The notes below the pieces were generated by a model. That model ran no database searches. It was not told where the DNA came from and saw only the letters and a program-made list of their open reading frames with translations. Made by a program: the position numbers and the translations under genes. This document shows positions 31,980 through 42,000 of a stretch of DNA of 64,000 nt, piece after piece. The stretch is from NCBI GenBank assembly GCA_964418595.1, contig CAYQMF010000004.1, positions 1 through 64,000 on the forward strand, in the 5' to 3' direction. The stretch's first letter is position 1, and each line of letters opens with the position of its first letter. This stretch comes from CAYQMF01 sp964418595 (GTDB taxonomy: Bacteria; Planctomycetota; UBA1135; UBA2386).

Positions 31980-33737
31980 CTACTTCGCGACCGCCGCTCG
32001 CCACGCCGTCATCGACGCGGGCAGGTGTTCGGGCGCCGGGCGCGTGATGCCATGGGCCTGCAGGCCGACGGGACCCTCGAAACCGATCGCATCCAACGTC
32101 GCGAGGAAGCTGCGCAGGTCGAAGTCGCCTTCGCCGAGCGGACGGATGAGAGTCTTCCAGTCGTCGCCGGCGAGATCGGCGCCGTTCACGGTGACCGCGA
32201 ACAGGCGCGCGCCGCAGCGCGCCAAGAGGGGTGCGGGGTCGCTCAGGTCGCTGGTGCGCAGGAAGTGGCAGAGGTTGAAACAGACACCGAGACGGCGGTG
32301 GCTCAGACGCGCGCAGAGGCGCAGTGCGTCGTCGGTGGTCTCCAGCCAGAAGCCGTGGTGGGGGTAGAGCGCGATCTCGACGCCGATCGCATCGGCATCG
32401 ACCAGGAGCGACTGCAGGACGGCGAGCGCAGCGTCGTCGCCGGCCGTCGCGCGCGGCGCGTGCGCTGAATGGCGCAGCGCGAGCCACAGCATGCCCGGAC
32501 CGTCGGCGAGGGTCTGCAGGGCGGCGCGCACGGGCGCGAGGTGTTCGGCGACGTCGTCGCCGAGATCGAGGACCGCGTAGGCGGAGACCAGATCCCCGCC
32601 CTGGGCCTCGCAGGCGCGGCGCGCGGCGGCGAGATCCTCGAGATGCCAGGCCACCCCATCGAAGCCGAACTCGTGCGCGCGCGCCACGCGCTCGACCACC
32701 GTGCCGCCGCCGACCGCAGTCTGCATCGCCACGAAGGGCCAGTGCCCGCCGTGGGCGCGGACGATGCGCTGCGCGGCGCGCAGGGCATGCACCGCGAAGC
32801 GCCCCGCATCGTCGCACGCGACGACCACCTCGTCGGGCTGGTCCGCGCGGCGCCCGCCGTCCGGTGCCCGCAGCGTTGCGAGCAGCGTCCCGTCCGGACC
32901 GGCCTGCAGCTCCGCGCGCAGATCCGGGGCAAGCCGCGGCACGTCGCCCGCTGCGAGTCCCGCCGCGAGGTAGGGCGCGACGATGCGCGGGTCGCCGTCG
33001 GCCGCCGCGTGCAGGAAGCCGCGCACGACCTCCAGCGCCTGGAGGCGCGGCCCCGAGTCGTCGCACGCCGCGAAGGCGAGCGCGTGCTGCCACGGCAGAC
33101 CATCGAACGCCGCCGCCAGTCCGAACCCGTGCGTCGCCATCTCGCGCACGACCTGGGCCTTGCTCATCGTGTGCTCCGGCTTGATCGGCACCGCCGGATC
33201 TTCGGCGCGGAACTCGACGAGCACCACGCGACCACCCGGCTTCAGCGCGCGCCGCACCTGCGCCATCACGCGCACCGGGTGCGACAGCTCGTGGTACACG
33301 TCGACGAGGAGGACGAGGTCACAGCACGCCGCAGGCAGCCGGGGATCGTCGACGGTGGCCTCGATGCAGCGCAGGGTCGCGTCGTACTTGCCCTCGGCGC
33401 GTTGGCGGAGCAGCGCCAGCATCTGCGGCTGCAGGTCGACGGCGTACACCGTGCCGGCCGGTCCCACGGCGTCGGCCAGCGGCAGCGTGTGGTAGCCGTT
33501 GCCGCAGCCGAGGTCGCACACCGCCTGCCCCTTCGACACCGCGAGCCACCGGCGCAGGAGCGCGCCGTTCTCCTCGTCCTCGCGGGTGACGCGCAGCAGC
33601 CACGGCGCGCCCTTCCAGTGCATGGTCGCCGCGATCTCACGGCCGAGGTAGTGCGTGCGTCCCGCTTCGCCCTGCTCCGGATCGGGCGGTCCCTGTGGGA
33701 GCGCGAGGACCAGGGCGCAGGCGAGCGGCGTGAGCAC
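31980..33737 (-). CDS. Fusion of a SAM-dependent methyltransferase with a xylose-isomerase-like TIM barrel
   Basis: 585 residues from GTG 33737. The N-terminus (MLTPLACALVLALPQG) looks like a signal peptide, then a class I methyltransferase (about 40-210): VCDLGCGNGYHTLPLA, VYAVDLQPQML, LVLLVDVYHELSHP, LKPGGRVVLVEF. From about 330 to 585 the sequence resembles AP-endonuclease-2/sugar phosphate isomerase barrels: VERVARAHEFGFDGVAWHLED, GVEIALYPHHGFWLET, LGVCFNLCHFL, VTVNGADL, GPVGLQAHG. The metal-ligand pattern (E, H, D, H, E) is only partly visible. The gene starts 6 bp after the propeller gene stop, so it belongs to the cytochrome operon. Substrates unknown. Confidence 0.8.
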   Translation of the reverse strand: MLTPLACALVLALPQGPPDPEQGEAGRTHYLGREIAATMHWKGAPWLLRVTREDEENGALLRRWLAVSKGQAVCDLGCGNGYHTLPLADAVGPAGTVYAVDLQPQMLALLRQRAEGKYDATLRCIEATVDDPRLPAACCDLVLLVDVYHELSHPVRVMAQVRRALKPGGRVVLVEFRAEDPAVPIKPEHTMSKAQVVREMATHGFGLAAAFDGLPWQHALAFAACDDSGPRLQALEVVRGFLHAAADGDPRIVAPYLAAGLAAGDVPRLAPDLRAELQAGPDGTLLATLRAPDGGRRADQPDEVVVACDDAGRFAVHALRAAQRIVRAHGGHWPFVAMQTAVGGGTVVERVARAHEFGFDGVAWHLEDLAAARRACEAQGGDLVSAYAVLDLGDDVAEHLAPVRAALQTLADGPGMLWLALRHSAHAPRATAGDDAALAVLQSLLVDADAIGVEIALYPHHGFWLETTDDALRLCARLSHRRLGVCFNLCHFLRTSDLSDPAPLLARCGARLFAVTVNGADLAGDDWKTLIRPLGEGDFDLRSFLATLDAIGFEGPVGLQAHGITRPAPEHLPASMTAWRAAVAK

Positions 33738-33743
33738 GCTTGT

Positions 33744-35222
33744 CTACCGCGGCTCCTGGTTGCGCGTGTACCACGCCACGCCGTGCCACGCGGTCTCACC
33801 CTCGGGGCCGAGCACCGCCGGGCAGCGGATCTCGTACACGCGCACGTTCTCGAGGCCCTCGACGCGCAGATCGACGCTGCGTGCGTCCGCCGAGACCGCG
33901 GTCGCAGCGATGGCGTGCTCCCGCCCGTCGCGCTCGGGACAGCCGTAGGTCTGATGGTGGTCGTAGGTCCAGCTCGTCACCGAGAAGCAAGGCGGCAGCG
34001 TGCTCGCCGCGTTCACGGGCTGCGTGAAGCGGAGGCGGAAGCCGTCGGCGAGGGCCGTCACCTCGAGCAGCTCGAAGGGCTCGACGCCGCGCCACTGCAG
34101 GCGCTGCAGGCCGTGCTCCGACTGACCCAGCGAACCCCAGCCGCGGTTGGTGAGGCCGCACCAGAGCGAACCGTCGCGACCCCACAGCACGCGGGTGATA
34201 CCCGACTTCAGACCACGCCGGAACGGGTAGCACGCACCCTGCCAGCGCCCCGCCACCCTCTCGAGCGAGATCCGGAACACCTCGGACGAGAACTGGTCGC
34301 CGCAGAAGATCTGGCCGCGGAACGGGCCGAAGTGCCCGGCCGTGTCCCACACGAAGCCGGCCGGTGAGCGACCGAGCTTGTCGTACGGGATCCAGACCGC
34401 GGGCAGGCGGAAGCCGGGAATCGTCGCCGCGGCCTCCGCCATGCGCAGGCCGCTCTTCACTTCGCCCGGATGCGCGACCCTGCTCGCCGGGAGCTTGCAG
34501 GAGTCGATGCCCCACGGGTGGCCGTGGAAGTCGCCGACCTCGAGCAGCGCGAACTTGCTCGTCGCGCACCACTCGCCCTGGTTGTCGGAGTAGAAGACCT
34601 CGCCCTCCGGTGACGTGCCGACGCCGGCCGGCGAACGCAGGCCCGCGCACACCGGCTCGAACGAGCCGCCTCCCGGGGGCAGGCGGATCGCCCAGCCGCG
34701 CCAGTCGGCGCGGCCGAAGGGTTCGTCGCCGAACGGCTTGTTGAGGGTGAGCCAGAACGACCCGTCGGGCGCGAGCGCCGGCCCGAAGCAGTACTCGTGG
34801 TAGTTGCCCGACAGCGGCCAGCCCTGGGCGACGGTCTGCAGCTCGTCCATGCGGCCGTCGCCGTCGGCATCGCGCATGCGCGACAGCTCGCCGCGCTGGC
34901 TGCAGTACAGCCAGCCGTCGTGGTCGAGCAGTCCGAGCGGTTCCTGCAGGCCCTCGGCCCACAACGTGCACTTCGGCTCCTGGCCCTCGGCGCCGACGAT
35001 GCGCCACACCTCGCCGCGGCGCGTGCACGCGAACAGCTCGTCGCCGCGCTGCGCGAGGCCGCCGACTTCGAGGACGACGTCGGGCGGGAGCGGCGTGTCG
35101 AGGATCGCGACGTAGCGTGCTTCGTCGGGCGTGGGAGCCTTGGGCAGCGGGCCGGGCGACGCGGGCTCCTGCGCGGAGGGGGCCAGCGACAAGGCCAGCG
35201 ACAGGGTCAGCGTGGTCACCAT
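33744..35222 (-). CDS. Secreted glucose/sorbosone-dehydrogenase-like propeller protein
   Basis: 492 residues with a signal peptide (TLTLSLALSLAPSAQ). The body is a six-bladed-type propeller similar to the heme-binding/sorbosone dehydrogenase-like proteins common in Planctomycetota: VLEVGGLAQRGDELFACTR, GLLDHDGWLYCSQRGELSRM with D-A-D-G-D-G-R-M-D, YHEYCFGPALAPDGSFWLTL, SPEGEVFYSDNQGEW, FRGQIFCGDQFSSEVFRI and GRDGSLWCGLTNRGWGS. The ATG overlaps the upstream gene's stop by seven bases (ATGGTGA), so the two are translationally coupled. It may pass electrons to the CxxCH protein; PQQ use is inferred from the family. Confidence 0.85.
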   Translation of the reverse strand: MVTTLTLSLALSLAPSAQEPASPGPLPKAPTPDEARYVAILDTPLPPDVVLEVGGLAQRGDELFACTRRGEVWRIVGAEGQEPKCTLWAEGLQEPLGLLDHDGWLYCSQRGELSRMRDADGDGRMDELQTVAQGWPLSGNYHEYCFGPALAPDGSFWLTLNKPFGDEPFGRADWRGWAIRLPPGGGSFEPVCAGLRSPAGVGTSPEGEVFYSDNQGEWCATSKFALLEVGDFHGHPWGIDSCKLPASRVAHPGEVKSGLRMAEAAATIPGFRLPAVWIPYDKLGRSPAGFVWDTAGHFGPFRGQIFCGDQFSSEVFRISLERVAGRWQGACYPFRRGLKSGITRVLWGRDGSLWCGLTNRGWGSLGQSEHGLQRLQWRGVEPFELLEVTALADGFRLRFTQPVNAASTLPPCFSVTSWTYDHHQTYGCPERDGREHAIAATAVSADARSVDLRVEGLENVRVYEIRCPAVLGPEGETAWHGVAWYTRNQEPR

Positions 35223-37639
35223 CGGTACACGATCTGGAGGTCCTGGCCGGCTCGCAGGCTGCGAGTACCGACGGGGGTGAGTTCGAGGCGGACGCCCGCC
35301 GTGCTCGCGGGCACGTCGAGGGTGAGGGTTCCCTTCGACACGTGCAGGCTGCGGACGATCTCGCTGCCGCCCGCGGCGAGGCGCGGCTCGATGCGGTCGT
35401 CGAACTCCGCCGCGCCGACGCGCACATGCCAGATCGGGTACCCCGCGGCGTCGACGCGATGGCCGAGCACCGTCCGGGTTGCGTCGCCATCGGCGCGCAG
35501 ATCGAGATCGTCGAGCACCACCCAGTCCTGGCCGAGCGGTTCGAGGAGCTGGCCGGCCCGCCCGCTCCACGTGCCCGACGCGTCGAGGAACGCGCCGCGC
35601 CACAACCACGCGAGGCGCGCGTGCTCGACGTCGTACGCGAAGTGCGTGCGCAGCGGTGTGCCGACGGCGACGCAGCGTGCCGACAGCCCGCGCAGGAACG
35701 CACCGTGCAGGCGGGGACGATCCTGTGGTTCGAGTTGCAGCGAGCGCCCGTTGTCGGCGAGCCCGATCGGCAGCGGCGCGGCGCCGCCGAGCGACAGCCA
35801 GGTCCGGATGGCGTCGACTTCGCGCCGGGCCTGCGGGTCGCCGTCGGCCCACAGCCCCGGCATGCGCGTGCCGGGTCGCAACTGCGCCGGGTGCAGCAGC
35901 CACTCGCGGAACCACGCCGGGCGCAGCCGCGCGTGCTGGTGGGCGAGGTCCATGCCCTGCGGGCCGAGTGCCTTGCGGCCGGCGATGGGATGGCAGGTGA
36001 TGCAGGCGCGGCCCGTCGTGCCGGCGAGCTGCTGGCCGAGCTGCGCGGCCGGCAACGAGAAGGCGGGCTCGTCGTCGTCGCCCGGGCGAGCGTCGACGGC
36101 GTCGAACCAGCGCGCGTATTGCTGCGCGCGCGCCGGCTCGATCCTGGGCATGCGCACCTGCACGTAGGGCCGTACCTTGTGGCCCTCGCGGAGGACCTTC
36201 TCGATCCACGCCGGGTGCAGGCGATGTCCGACGGCGGTGAGGTCGGGTGGCAACCGACCTTCGTCGCCGAGATCCTCGACCATCGCGAGGGCGTCCTTCG
36301 CGGCTGTCGGGAGGCCGCCTTCGCCGTCGCGCACATGGCACGCGACGCAGCGATCGGCGTGCAGCGCGAAGCGCAGCTCGCGAGCGGCGTTCGGCGGCGC
36401 CGGCGCAGTGCGACGCGCAGCGGCGAGGATGACGTCGGCGCCAACGACCTGCGGGCAGGCGCCGTCGCGGAGCGCGGTCCACGCGGGCGCGGGTGCGGGC
36501 GACGCGGGATCGGCGTCGTCGTCGATCGTGTGACAGGTCGCGCAGCGGCGCGCCGCGACGGCGGCGCGGCCGCGCGCCACGGCCTCGGGCGCGGGGACGG
36601 GGAGCGGCGGCGGCGGCGCGAGCGCGGTCGCCGACGCCGCGGCGCGCGCGGCCGGGATCGGCTGCTTCTTCACGCCCGGGCCACGCCAGTGCACGTCGAG
36701 TTGCTCGCCGCCCGCCGCCTCCGTGAACATCAGGCGCAGCGCGTGTGGCCCCGCGTCGAGGTGTACCTTGCCCTGCCGCTCGCGGTACGGCGCGATCGCC
36801 TCGTTGCGCACGACGAGCCGGTCGTCGATCCACAACCATGAGCTGTCGTCGCTGCCACAGAAGAACGTCCACTCGCCGCTCGCGGGCACGTCGAGGGTCG
36901 CGGTGAAGCGGAGGGCGAAGTGGTTCTCGCGCGTGCCGAGCGTCGCGTCGAGCTTCGTCGTGAGCCCTTGCGCGGATGGTTGCACGCCATCGAGGTCGGG
37001 AAGGCCTTCGTCGTCGATCCGTACCTCGAAGCACTCGTAGGCGAAGCCGGGCTGCGCCGGTGCCTTGCTCGCCTCCGTGAGCTGCGCGCGCAGGATCCAG
37101 GCCGCGAGCGCGCCCGCCGCGTCCGCGTCGAGGCCGAAGTCGTGGACGAGGCCGGGCCGGCGCGAACCGGGATCGAGGAGGAACGCGGTGACGTGGGCGT
37201 GGTCGGTGCGGTGCGCGAGGTCGTCGAGGCCGTCGCGCGCGTGGCAGGCCATGCACGCCAACGACGCAAACAACTGCGCGCCGTGCTCGATGCGACCCGG
37301 GGACGCGCTCGCGGCGCGCAGCGTCGACTCGTCGCCCGCGCGCGCGCGCAGCCACGCTGCGAGATCCGCCGCCGCGGCGCCGCCGTGATGGGTGCGCAGG
37401 AACCGCGTTCCGCCGTCGTCGGCGTGCCAGGCGACGGCCTGCCCGAGGTCCGGCGCGTCCGGCCCGGCGAAGTGCGCGGTCAGCTCCGGCGACGCCGCGT
37501 GGCAGCGCACGCAGCCGGCGCGCGCGACCGCCAGGTGGGCGGCGAGGTCGCTTGCGCCGCGCGCCTGCGCTGGACACCGCGCATCGACTCCGAACGCGGC
37601 GAGCAGAACGAGACCCGGGATCGTCGACGCGCGCAGCAT
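35216..37639 (-). CDS. Secreted multi-CxxCH (pentaheme-type) cytochrome with a PA14 domain
   Basis: 807 residues with a signal peptide (PGLVLLAAFGVDARC). Five CxxCH heme-c motifs are visible: CVRCH (43), CMACH (129), CATCH (366), CVACH (431) and CITCH (546). Between the second and third lies a PA14 domain (about 200-330: FALRFTATLDVPASGEWTFF, LVVRNEAIAP, LMFTEAAGGEQLDVHWRGPG). The C-terminal 200 residues are a beta-rich domain. Such proteins are a hallmark of Planctomycetota envelopes and are thought to work in extracytoplasmic electron transfer during polysaccharide degradation. First gene of an operon with the propeller and methyltransferase-fusion genes. Confidence 0.88.
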   Translation of the reverse strand: MLRASTIPGLVLLAAFGVDARCPAQARGASDLAAHLAVARAGCVRCHAASPELTAHFAGPDAPDLGQAVAWHADDGGTRFLRTHHGGAAAADLAAWLRARAGDESTLRAASASPGRIEHGAQLFASLACMACHARDGLDDLAHRTDHAHVTAFLLDPGSRRPGLVHDFGLDADAAGALAAWILRAQLTEASKAPAQPGFAYECFEVRIDDEGLPDLDGVQPSAQGLTTKLDATLGTRENHFALRFTATLDVPASGEWTFFCGSDDSSWLWIDDRLVVRNEAIAPYRERQGKVHLDAGPHALRLMFTEAAGGEQLDVHWRGPGVKKQPIPAARAAASATALAPPPPLPVPAPEAVARGRAAVAARRCATCHTIDDDADPASPAPAPAWTALRDGACPQVVGADVILAAARRTAPAPPNAARELRFALHADRCVACHVRDGEGGLPTAAKDALAMVEDLGDEGRLPPDLTAVGHRLHPAWIEKVLREGHKVRPYVQVRMPRIEPARAQQYARWFDAVDARPGDDDEPAFSLPAAQLGQQLAGTTGRACITCHPIAGRKALGPQGMDLAHQHARLRPAWFREWLLHPAQLRPGTRMPGLWADGDPQARREVDAIRTWLSLGGAAPLPIGLADNGRSLQLEPQDRPRLHGAFLRGLSARCVAVGTPLRTHFAYDVEHARLAWLWRGAFLDASGTWSGRAGQLLEPLGQDWVVLDDLDLRADGDATRTVLGHRVDAAGYPIWHVRVGAAEFDDRIEPRLAAGGSEIVRSLHVSKGTLTLDVPASTAGVRLELTPVGTRSLRAGQDLQIVYRW

Positions 37640-37740
37640 GGCGCTAGCTTGCCGGCGGACCGGGGCAGGCACAACGACGCGCCGTTGCGGATCAGCGCGC
37701 GGACCTGTCTGGTCGTAGCGCGCGCGGGTTCGCAGGTCGG

Positions 37741-38787
37741 CTATTTTCGCGCTTCGAGGATCAGGTTGAACGGGGTCTCGGTCGCGCGGCGGAAGCGGGT
37801 GAAGCCCGCCTCGGTGAACACCTTGCGCAGCCGCGCTTCGCCCGCCTGCGCGCCGAGGCCCAGGCCGACCTCCTGCGACAACGAGTTCGGCGTGCAGATG
37901 AAGGTCGACGCTGCATAGAACAACCGACCGACCGGATTGGAGTTCTGCTCGAGGTGGTCGCCGGCGAAGGGCTCGACCAGCAGGACCGTTCCATCGGGCG
38001 ACAGCGACCGGTGCGCGTGCCGCGCCGCGCCCACGGGGTCGCCCATGTCGTGCAGGCAGTCGAAATAGCAGATGAGGTCGTACCCGCGTATCGGATAGGC
38101 CTTGGCGTTGGCGACCTCGAACGAGACGCGGTGGGCGACGCCGTTCTCGGACGCGCGCTTCCGCGCCGTGGCGATCGACGGCGCGTGGAAGTCGAAGCCG
38201 AAGAACGTCGACTTGGGGAACGCCTTCGCCATCGTCACGGTCGACGCGCCGTGGCCGCAGCCGACGTCGGCGACCGAGGCTCCGGCCAGGAGCTTCGGCA
38301 CGACACCCTCGAGCGCGGGCAGCCACGCGCCGACGAGGTGCGCGCGGTAGCCGGGCCGGAAGAAGCGCTCGGTGCCGGAGAACAGGCACGGATGGTGGTC
38401 GCCCCAGGCCAACGCGCCGTTGCCGCGCATTGCGGCCACGAGCTTGTCCTTGTCAAGGAACATGCTGGCGAGCACGGAGGCGCCGCCCGCGACGTAGACC
38501 GGCGAGTCCTCGTCGGCGAGGGCCATCGCCTGCTCCGGCGGGAGTCGGAAGCACCCGTCGGTGGCCTCGAGGTATCCCGCTGCCGCCTGGGTGCACAGCC
38601 ACTCGCGGATGAGGCGCGGGTTGCACTTCGTGCGCGCCGCGAGTTCGTCCGGTGTCACCGGCTTGCCGTCGGCCATCGCCTTGTACAGACCGAGTTCGTC
38701 GCCGACGCTGACTGCAGCCATCAGGGCCGCGCCGCCCATGTCGTTGACGATCTTGCCCATGAACTCCATCAGCTTTGCTTCGTTCAC
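37741..38787 (-). CDS. HTH-containing class I SAM methyltransferase (Rv2258c-like)
   Basis: 348 residues. The N-terminal 90 residues form a winged-helix dimerisation domain (ALMAAVSVGDELGLYKAMAD, VTPDELAARTKCNPRLIREWL, AAAGYLEATDGCFRL), as in O-methyltransferases and Rv2258c-like proteins. The Rossmann domain follows with VADVGCGHGASTVTMAKAFP, FFGFDFHAPSI, YDLICYFDCLHDMGDPVGAA and DGTVLLVEPFAGD. The start is GTG 38787 with AGGAAG about 8 nt upstream; ATG 38766 is less supported. Substrate unknown. A TAGGAT box (38872 to 38867, minus strand) may be its promoter. Confidence 0.85.
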   Translation of the reverse strand: MNEAKLMEFMGKIVNDMGGAALMAAVSVGDELGLYKAMADGKPVTPDELAARTKCNPRLIREWLCTQAAAGYLEATDGCFRLPPEQAMALADEDSPVYVAGGASVLASMFLDKDKLVAAMRGNGALAWGDHHPCLFSGTERFFRPGYRAHLVGAWLPALEGVVPKLLAGASVADVGCGHGASTVTMAKAFPKSTFFGFDFHAPSIATARKRASENGVAHRVSFEVANAKAYPIRGYDLICYFDCLHDMGDPVGAARHAHRSLSPDGTVLLVEPFAGDHLEQNSNPVGRLFYAASTFICTPNSLSQEVGLGLGAQAGEARLRKVFTEAGFTRFRRATETPFNLILEARK

Positions 38788-39088
38788 GTGTCGCTTCCTG
38801 TGGTGCGGGGTCGGCGAGCCGGGCCGGACGGTAGTCGTCGCGTGCCGGCTCGGATGGAAGGGCGGGATCCTACGACAGGGTCGGGCCGCGCGTAGCGGGG
38901 AACCGGCGAGCGGCGGCGCTCGCGCGGAGTGCGGCTCGGAAGGCGACGCTACTCGCGGTGTGCACTGGCGCTGAGACGCCGTGACGGCGGTTCGCGCGTA
39001 TGCGCTCGCGGTGTCCGACCCGTGGGCTAGACTCGCGGTCGCGATGAGGTGTCCGTACAGGAGTCCTGCTCCGTGCCTGGATCGAGTC
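38788..39088. other. Divergent intergenic region
   Basis: About 300 bp between the methyltransferase and caspase genes. It holds TAGGAT on the minus strand (38872 to 38867) and TAGACT on the plus strand (39028-39033). The latter is 10 nt before an in-frame ATG at 39044, a possible leaderless start of the caspase gene. No other gene or repeat is apparent. Confidence 0.5.
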
Positions 39089-42000
39089 ATGACCGAAGTG
39101 ATTGAAGTCGCCGTCCCCGAGTCCGTCCTCTCGTTGCGCCGCATCGGCGTTTGCGTGGCGCTCGCCGTCCTGTCTACCTTGTGTGCGTGCCGCGGTCCCG
39201 GTCGCGGGTCGGAGCCCACCCCCGTACCCGCCCCGCAGCCGCCAGGCCCGCGCGGCCTTGGCGGGAGCCCGCTCGTCGACAAGAGCCTCGTCGAGGTCAC
39301 CGGACGCGCGGTCACGGCGTGGGACCGCGGTGCCATCATCGTGGTCGCCGACAAGTACTCGACCCTGCCGGAGAGCTACAACCTTCCCGGACTGGGCGCG
39401 GGCGCGCGCTCTCTCCACGAGACCTTGCGCGACGGTTGCGGGATGCCGGAGGAGGCGATCACGACTCTCACCGGGACGGACGCCATTCCCCAGCAGATCG
39501 AGCGCGCCATCCGCGAGTTCGCCGAGCGCGTGCGCGGGCGGGCGGTGCTGACCCTGTTCTTCTGCGGGCACGGTGTCGTCGACAGCGACGGGCAACTGCA
39601 GTTCTTCACGCACTTCACCGACAAGCAGGACACGCGCTACACCAACACCCTGCCGCGCACGACCCTGCTCGGCTGGCTGAGCGCCGCGCGCAAGCGCGCC
39701 GGCGAGCGCAGCGCGAGTCTCGAGACCGTGCTGGTGGCCGACGCGTGCCGCACGCCCACGCTCGGGGCGCCGCCGCCGGCCAAGCTCATCCGGGAGGAGA
39801 CCTGGGAGATCTACAGCACGGCGGACGGTGCTTCCGCCGACGCGCCCCGCGGCGGCAACTCGCCATTCGTGGATGCGATCGTGAAGACCTTTGCGACCGC
39901 GGGCCCGGAGGCAGCGACCTCGCTGCAGGGGGTCTTCTCCGAGATCCGCCGGCACATGAGCGAGAACGGATCGCGGCAGACCCCGCAGTTCGTCGGTCCG
40001 CAGGAACAGGAAGGACCGCGCATCTCGCAGCGCAACCGGGTGCGGGTCGGTCTGTTGGTGCGCGACGACCTCAGCGACACGCCCGTCCAGGTCGCCGAGG
40101 GCGGCGTGCTCGTCGATCGGGCGCCTGCGGTCGCCGACGGCGATGTGTTCATGCTCGAGACGACGCCCGACAACCTGGTGCGGTTGGAGGTGACGGCGCC
40201 GGGGTATCTGCCGTTCTCGCGCAGCGTGTCGTTCGCGCGTCGTCAGAACGGCAAGACGTTCGCCGTCGAGTTGCGCCCGTCGTTCACCCGCATCGTCGGC
40301 CGCGTGTCGCCGCCGGTGTCCGTGCAGGTCCTCGCCGGCAGCGATCAGGTGAAGCCGCGCGAGGGCTACCACGAGATGGCCGCCCAGACCACGAGCGACG
40401 ACGGTGCCTTCCAGCTCCGCGTGCCGGCCCTCGGGCCCGGCGTCGAGATGCAGATCGTGTTGCAGCAGAACGGTCGCGAGCTGAGCGTGGTGCCAGTGCC
40501 GGCCGACCGGCTGGAACCCGATGCTCAGGAGACCGGGGCGACGCGCGTCGACCTCGGCACGCTCGCGCTCACGAACGCGGACACGACCGCGCTGCAGCCG
40601 ACCGTCGATCTCAAGGTGCTGGAGGAGAAGCGCCGGGCCTTCGACGACGACAGCCTGGGTGGCATCAAGCTGCCCGTCGCCTACGGCAAACCGGACTTCA
40701 AGCAGACGCCGCGGTTCAGCGACCGCTATCAGGAGTCGGACTGGAACGCCGCCCTGCGCTCGATCGAAGTCGACGACCTCGTCGCCGCCCGCGGCCACCT
40801 GCGGCGGGTGATGGCGAACATGGCCGCCCCCGATGTCACGGTGCGCACGGTCGTGGGGCACGTCGATCTGGCGCTCGCATTGCGCGCGGAGAGCGACGCG
40901 GCGGTCGCGCAGGCCGCCGCCGAGGCTGAAGCCCACGACCCGCTCCTCGCCGCAGGCCTGCGCGCGGTCCTCGCCGCCCGCAAGCTGTTCCGTGCCTCGC
41001 AACTGGTGCAGCGCTCCGACCCGGCGGTGGTCGATCTCCTGGAGGAGGCGCGCCAGCTCGAGCCGCCCGGCGTCACGCCGTACGGGCGGGCCACGCAGCA
41101 GCGCATCCGCGAACTGCGCTGGTCGATCGCGGCCAAGCTCCTCGACAATCTCAACGCCGACGGGCGCCACGCCGAGTACCTGGCGGCGATGGAGCGTCTC
41201 CTCGTCAAGGACCCGGACTTCCACGACGCCGCTCGCGACCAGCGGACGATCGTGGCCCTGATCCAGCGCATGCGTGAGGCGCTGGAAGAAGGCAAGGGGG
41301 AACGCGGTGATTGGCAGGCGGCCGACGAGGCGATCGCGCTGCGCCGCCGCGTGTTCCCGACCCGCGTGCCGGAGGCCCTGCAGGACCTCGAGATCGAGAT
41401 CGCGAAGGAGCGGATCCCGTCGGAGACCCGGGGTGCGTGGAAGGCTGCGGAGGCGGCGCGCGTGGCCGGCGACGTCGACGCGGCGACCCGTCACTACCTG
41501 GCCGCGCGGCCAAGCGCGAACGACCACTACCGCGCGTTGATCGATGCCCGCCTCGCTGAGATGCGCGAGGGCGCCTACACCACGAACATCGCGGAGGCCG
41601 ACCGGCTGCGGCGAACCGACGACAAGCGCGGTGCCCTGGTCGCCTACTTGCGCGCAAGTGCGGCACGCGGGCAGGTCCTCGGTGACGTGCAGCAGATTCT
41701 GCGGGCGACGCCTGCGTTGGCCGACGATCCAGCAGTGCGCGATCTGCTGAGCACCCTCGATCGCCAGTGTCTGGCGGCGGCGCAGACGGCGCGGAGTCCG
41801 CGCGTGTGGCAGAAGTACATCGAGGACTTCCCCGCCGGCGCCGGGCTCGCAGAGGCCAAGGAAGCGCTGGCGCGAGCGGAAACGCCATGGCGGGTCGTGG
41901 CCGAGAACAAGGGGACGCCGGCGCTGGCGCGTTTCGGTCATGTACTGGTCTTCGACGAGGCCCGCGGGCAGGTGCTCATGTTCGGCGGGGCCAGCGCCAC

